Part shown: positions 33,085-35,630 of the stretch, one piece after another | Layout: each line of letters opens with the position of its first letter | How positions within the stretch are numbered: the first letter of the stretch is position 1 | Assembly (NCBI GenBank): GCA_025451995.1 | Contig: JANWJE010000131.1 | Location: 1-35,630, forward strand | DNA: 35,630 bases | Direction of reading: 5' to 3' | Source of the DNA: Parachlamydiaceae bacterium | GTDB lineage: Bacteria > Chlamydiota > Chlamydiia > Chlamydiales > Parachlamydiaceae | Notes under the pieces: generated by a model | Database searches by the model: none | Told to the model about the DNA's origin: nothing | The model's input: the letters and a program-made list of their open reading frames with translations, nothing else | Program-made: the position numbers and the translations under genes

Positions 33085-33942
33085 ATGAATCAAATTTCTT
33101 ATCTCGGCGCACACACATCTACTGCGGGGGGGATCCATCGCGCGTTGCTCGAAGGCATTGAAATAGGTGCAACAACCATTCAATTGTTTACGAGCAATCA
33201 AAAACAATGGAAAGGGCGGTCATTAACTCACGACATGATTGAAGAATGGAATCGCACCCTTCAAGAAACAGATCTTAAGCATATCATGAGCCATGATAGC
33301 TACCTCATTAATTTGGGAAGCCCACGTCCGGAAATTCTAGAGAAAAGTCGTCGGGCATTTAAAGAAGAAATTTCCCGGTGTATCGATTTAAAGATTCCCT
33401 ATTTAAATTTTCATCCCGGTGCAGCACTGGATGGAGATATTCAAGAATGCCTAGACTTGATTATAAAAAGTTTATTATTGATGGCACCCGATTTAAAAAA
33501 TGGGGGAACGAGGGTTTTGCTTGAGACAACTGCCGGGCAGGGATCCTCCGTTGGACATCGGTTTGAACATTTAGCGTACATCATTGAAAATGTGAAAGAT
33601 GAGCTCCCCATTGGCGTATGTATAGACACATGCCATATTTTTGCTGCAGGTTATGACATTCGCACGCCAGAGGCTTGGGAAAAAACATTGTCTGAATTTA
33701 ATCATGTGGTGGGACTTCCTTTTCTCTATGCCTTTCATCTCAATGATTCATTAAAAGAATTAGGCTCTCGGGTAGATAGACATCAGCCTATAGGAGAGGG
33801 AAAGATTGGAATAGAAAGTTTTCGCTTTTTAATGAACGATAATAGAACTCGTCATTTGCCAAAATATCTCGAGACCCCCGGTGGGAAGGAATTATGGAAG
33901 AAAGAAATTCAAAATCTTAGGGCTACAGTATTATGCGCATAA
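33085..33942 (+). CDS. nfo: Endonuclease IV (AP endonuclease)
   Basis: A 285-residue TIM-barrel, three-zinc AP endonuclease of base excision repair that nicks 5' to abasic sites. Family motifs: [73 protein letters not shown] and [20 protein letters not shown]. These contain the metal-binding His, Glu and Asp residues. Length matches E. coli Nfo. The start ATG at 33085 follows directly on the divergent murJ leader without a clear Shine-Dalgarno sequence. The last 10 bases overlap asnS. Confidence 0.96.
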   Translation: MNQISYLGAHTSTAGGIHRALLEGIEIGATTIQLFTSNQKQWKGRSLTHDMIEEWNRTLQETDLKHIMSHDSYLINLGSPRPEILEKSRRAFKEEISRCIDLKIPYLNFHPGAALDGDIQECLDLIIKSLLLMAPDLKNGGTRVLLETTAGQGSSVGHRFEHLAYIIENVKDELPIGVCIDTCHIFAAGYDIRTPEAWEKTLSEFNHVVGLPFLYAFHLNDSLKELGSRVDRHQPIGEGKIGIESFRFLMNDNRTRHLPKYLETPGGKELWKKEIQNLRATVLCA

Positions 33943-35336
33943 AAATTAAAGACATTAAATATCCAAAACCGGGTTATCCCTCTTTAGTGGGTCAAGAGAT
34001 CACTGTAAAAGGGTGGGTAAGGACGGTCCGAAACCAAAAAACATTTAGTTTTGTTGAAGTCAATGATGGCTCAACCCTATCCAATTTTCAAATCGTTCTC
34101 ACCCCTGAAGTTAAAGGTTACGACCATTTAATTGCACAACTGTCTAATGGATGTTCCATTTCCGCAACCGGAAATCTGGTGGAGAGCCAGGGGAAAGGGC
34201 AAGCGTTAGAAATGCATGCGGTCTCCTTAGATCTCATAGGGAAATGCGATCCCGAAACATACCCTATGCAAAAGAAAAGGCATACATTTGAATTTTTAAG
34301 AACGATCGCACACTTACGCCCAAGGACAAATACCTTTGGAGCAGTGACTCGGGTAAGAAATGCGCTCAGTTTGGCAACACATCTTTTTTTCCAAAATAGG
34401 GGTTTTATGTATATCCAAACCCCTATCATCACAGGTGCTGATTGTGAAGGTGCAGGAAAGATGTTTCAAGTGACAACAATGGACCTCAATCAACCCCAAA
34501 AGGATCCTCAAGGGAAAATTGATTATAATCAGGATTTCTTTGGAAAGCCTTCCTATTTGACGGTATCCGGACAACTCAATGGTGAAATTTTTGCTTGTGC
34601 TCTCTCTGATATTTATACCTTTGGTCCCACTTTCCGAGCAGAAAATTCTAATACTTCAAGGCATCTGGCCGAATTTTGGATGATCGAGCCTGAAATGGCT
34701 TTCGCAGACCTCAATGATGATATGGATTGTGCTGAAGCTTATTTAAAATATGTGCTGAAATATCTTTTGGACAATTGCCAAGAGGATATGGAGTTTTTTG
34801 ATAAGTATATTTCCAATGGTCTCCTCGAGCGCTTAGATCATATTGTCAAGACTCCGTTTGAGAGGTCCACCTATACATATGCCATCCGCATTTTAGAAAA
34901 AGCTGAAAAAAAATTTGAATTTCCTGTGAAATGGGGCCTTGATCTTCAATCTGAGCATGAGCGCTATCTCGCTGAAGAATATTTTTGCAAACCGGTGATT
35001 ATCACTGACTACCCAAAAGAAATTAAAGCCTTCTACATGCGCTCAAATGAGGATGGCAAAACAGTTGCAGCCATGGACGTTCTTTTCCCAAAAATTGGAG
35101 AAATCATCGGCGGCAGCCAAAGAGAGGAGCGCTTAGATGTGCTCGAATCAAAAATGAAGCAGTTGAATCTGCATCCCGACGATTATTGGTGGTATCTGGA
35201 ACTTAGGAAATATGGGAGCGTTCCACACGCAGGATTTGGCGCAGGATTTGAGCGGCTCATTCAATTTGCCACCGGCATGGAAAACATTCGCGATGTGATC
35301 CCATTCCCGCGCTACCCGGGCAAAGCTGATTTTTAA
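33933..35336 (+). CDS. asnS: Asparaginyl-tRNA synthetase
   Basis: A class IIb synthetase of 467 residues that charges tRNA-Asn. The N-terminal OB-fold anticodon-binding domain ([21 protein letters not shown]) is followed by motif 1 ([23 protein letters not shown]), motif 2 ([20 protein letters not shown]) and motif 3 ([14 protein letters not shown]-type, ending PRYPGKADF). The [13 protein letters not shown] block is typical of AsnRS and distinguishes it from AspRS. The start ATG is inside the nfo end, so the pair is translationally coupled. C. trachomatis is known to lack AsnRS and to use the amidotransferase route, so direct charging is a difference from that species. Confidence 0.96.
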   Translation: MRIKIKDIKYPKPGYPSLVGQEITVKGWVRTVRNQKTFSFVEVNDGSTLSNFQIVLTPEVKGYDHLIAQLSNGCSISATGNLVESQGKGQALEMHAVSLDLIGKCDPETYPMQKKRHTFEFLRTIAHLRPRTNTFGAVTRVRNALSLATHLFFQNRGFMYIQTPIITGADCEGAGKMFQVTTMDLNQPQKDPQGKIDYNQDFFGKPSYLTVSGQLNGEIFACALSDIYTFGPTFRAENSNTSRHLAEFWMIEPEMAFADLNDDMDCAEAYLKYVLKYLLDNCQEDMEFFDKYISNGLLERLDHIVKTPFERSTYTYAIRILEKAEKKFEFPVKWGLDLQSEHERYLAEEYFCKPVIITDYPKEIKAFYMRSNEDGKTVAAMDVLFPKIGEIIGGSQREERLDVLESKMKQLNLHPDDYWWYLELRKYGSVPHAGFGAGFERLIQFATGMENIRDVIPFPRYPGKADF

Positions 35337-35476
35337 TGAGAAAAATAATTAAGGGTATTAAAAATCTAAGCGCGCCAAAGTTCCGGGGTTGAGCGGTCGC
35401 AAGAAGCTGCTCTTGCCGCGAAGCCTCCAGCCATAGACGTAAGCCGTTCTCACTACTCATATTTTTTTTGATCATA
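35337..35476. other. GC-rich intergenic stretch without a supported gene
   Basis: Between asnS and the tandem repeats, about 35370-35455 is much richer in G and C than nearby DNA. The minus-strand open frame across it (35257-35475) lacks a ribosome binding site and runs into asnS, so it is not accepted as a gene. The composition resembles the stretch at 1-130 and may be part of a dispersed repeat. Confidence 0.4.
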
Positions 35477-35606
35477 CCACAGGCTCACGCCTGTGGCTAC
35501 ATCCACAGGCTCACGCCTGTGGCTACATCCACAGGCTCACGCCTGTAGCTACATCCACAGGCTCACGCCTGTGGCTACATCCACAGGCTCACGCCTGTGG
35601 CTACAT
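35477..35606. repeat. Five tandem 26-bp units with palindromic core
   Basis: Five units of exactly 26 bases start at 35477, 35503, 35529, 35555 and 35581. Each holds the palindrome CCACAGG-CTCACG-CCTGTGG followed by CTACAT. Only unit 3 differs, by one base (CCTGTAG). Such identity implies recent amplification. An AGCCGC-ATTC-GCGGCT hairpin follows immediately. The units are not a CRISPR array because there are no variable spacers. Confidence 0.92.
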
Positions 35607-35609
35607 CCT

Positions 35610-35625
35610 TCAGCCGCATTCGCGG
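35610..35625. repeat. Small GC-rich hairpin after the tandem repeats
   Basis: AGCCGC and GCGGCT pair around an ATTC loop directly after the fifth tandem unit. There is no T-run within the remaining bases of the window, so a terminator role cannot be judged. It may be the start of another repeat type. Confidence 0.5.
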
Positions 35626-35630
35626 CTAAC

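Noticed and set aside
35257-35475. 72-residue minus-strand frame
   Set aside because: Overlaps the well-supported asnS 3' end and lies in GC-rich repeat-like DNA.
35481-35500. Similarity of GGCTCACGCCTGT to the human Alu consensus, suggesting contamination
   Set aside because: The match is only about 13 bases, the rest of each unit differs from Alu, and the palindromic 26-bp period explains it.
35477-35606. CRISPR array
   Set aside because: The period is 26 bases with no variable spacers and no cas genes; it is a simple tandem repeat.

Overview
The window looks like chromosomal DNA of a Chlamydiota bacterium, most likely an amoeba-associated ('environmental', Parachlamydiales-like) lineage and not Chlamydia itself. 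The DNA is AT-rich. murJ lies divergently beside nfo, an adjacency that, from memory, also occurs in Chlamydia trachomatis. The window also has asnS, phosphoketolase, two toxin-antitoxin pairs and giant putative host-interaction genes, which the reduced human pathogens lack or mostly lack. Species cannot be fixed from the sequence alone.

Layout. 1-900: a GC-rich hairpin-rich stretch, then a small antitoxin overlapping a PIN-domain (VapC-type) toxin. 915-4630: phosphoketolase (xfp) and acetate kinase (ackA) in a translationally coupled pair. Together they convert sugar phosphates to acetate plus ATP through acetyl phosphate. The 3' end of ackA runs into what looks like the tail of a lost membrane-protein gene. 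4635-5850: an orphan small gene, a MazE/MazF-type pair and a strong hairpin at the convergent boundary. 5856-7600: a basic conserved small protein, then a long-form ribosome hibernation factor (hpf) overlapping a small PD-(D/E)XK nuclease-like gene. The hpf-nuclease block is bracketed by two unrelated, roughly 165-bp imperfect palindromes.

7894-27026 is the accessory core. It starts with a secreted protein of repeated transthyretin-like (carboxypeptidase regulatory) domains plus an Fn3-like domain. An alpha/beta-hydrolase (lipase-like) protein follows. Next is a 4212-residue protein whose 2660-3345 region carries, in order, the signatures I know from the giant eukaryotic DUF3638/DUF3645 proteins: a GxGKT P-loop, a DE box, the VPY motif, GFSGT, HxRGxD and MRMRK. 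A 1281-residue protein is coupled to it by an ATGA overlap and ends in a permuted NlpC/P60 (papain-like) cysteine hydrolase signature. I regard the giant ATPase-like protein plus cysteine hydrolase pair, perhaps with the lipase, as the candidate undescribed system, possibly effector-like.

27120-35336 returns to housekeeping: rlmN (with an in-frame 47-nt palindrome), tRNA-Arg(TCG), recO, tRNA-Leu(GAG), a DUF155/RMND1-family membrane protein, an orphan 366-residue protein with a near-consensus promoter, murJ, and the overlapping pair nfo-asnS. GC-rich GTGCCC-type repeats sit in two intergenic gaps. The right edge holds five 26-bp tandem units, each with a palindromic core. Family assignments come from motif recognition by eye and memory; no database search was possible.
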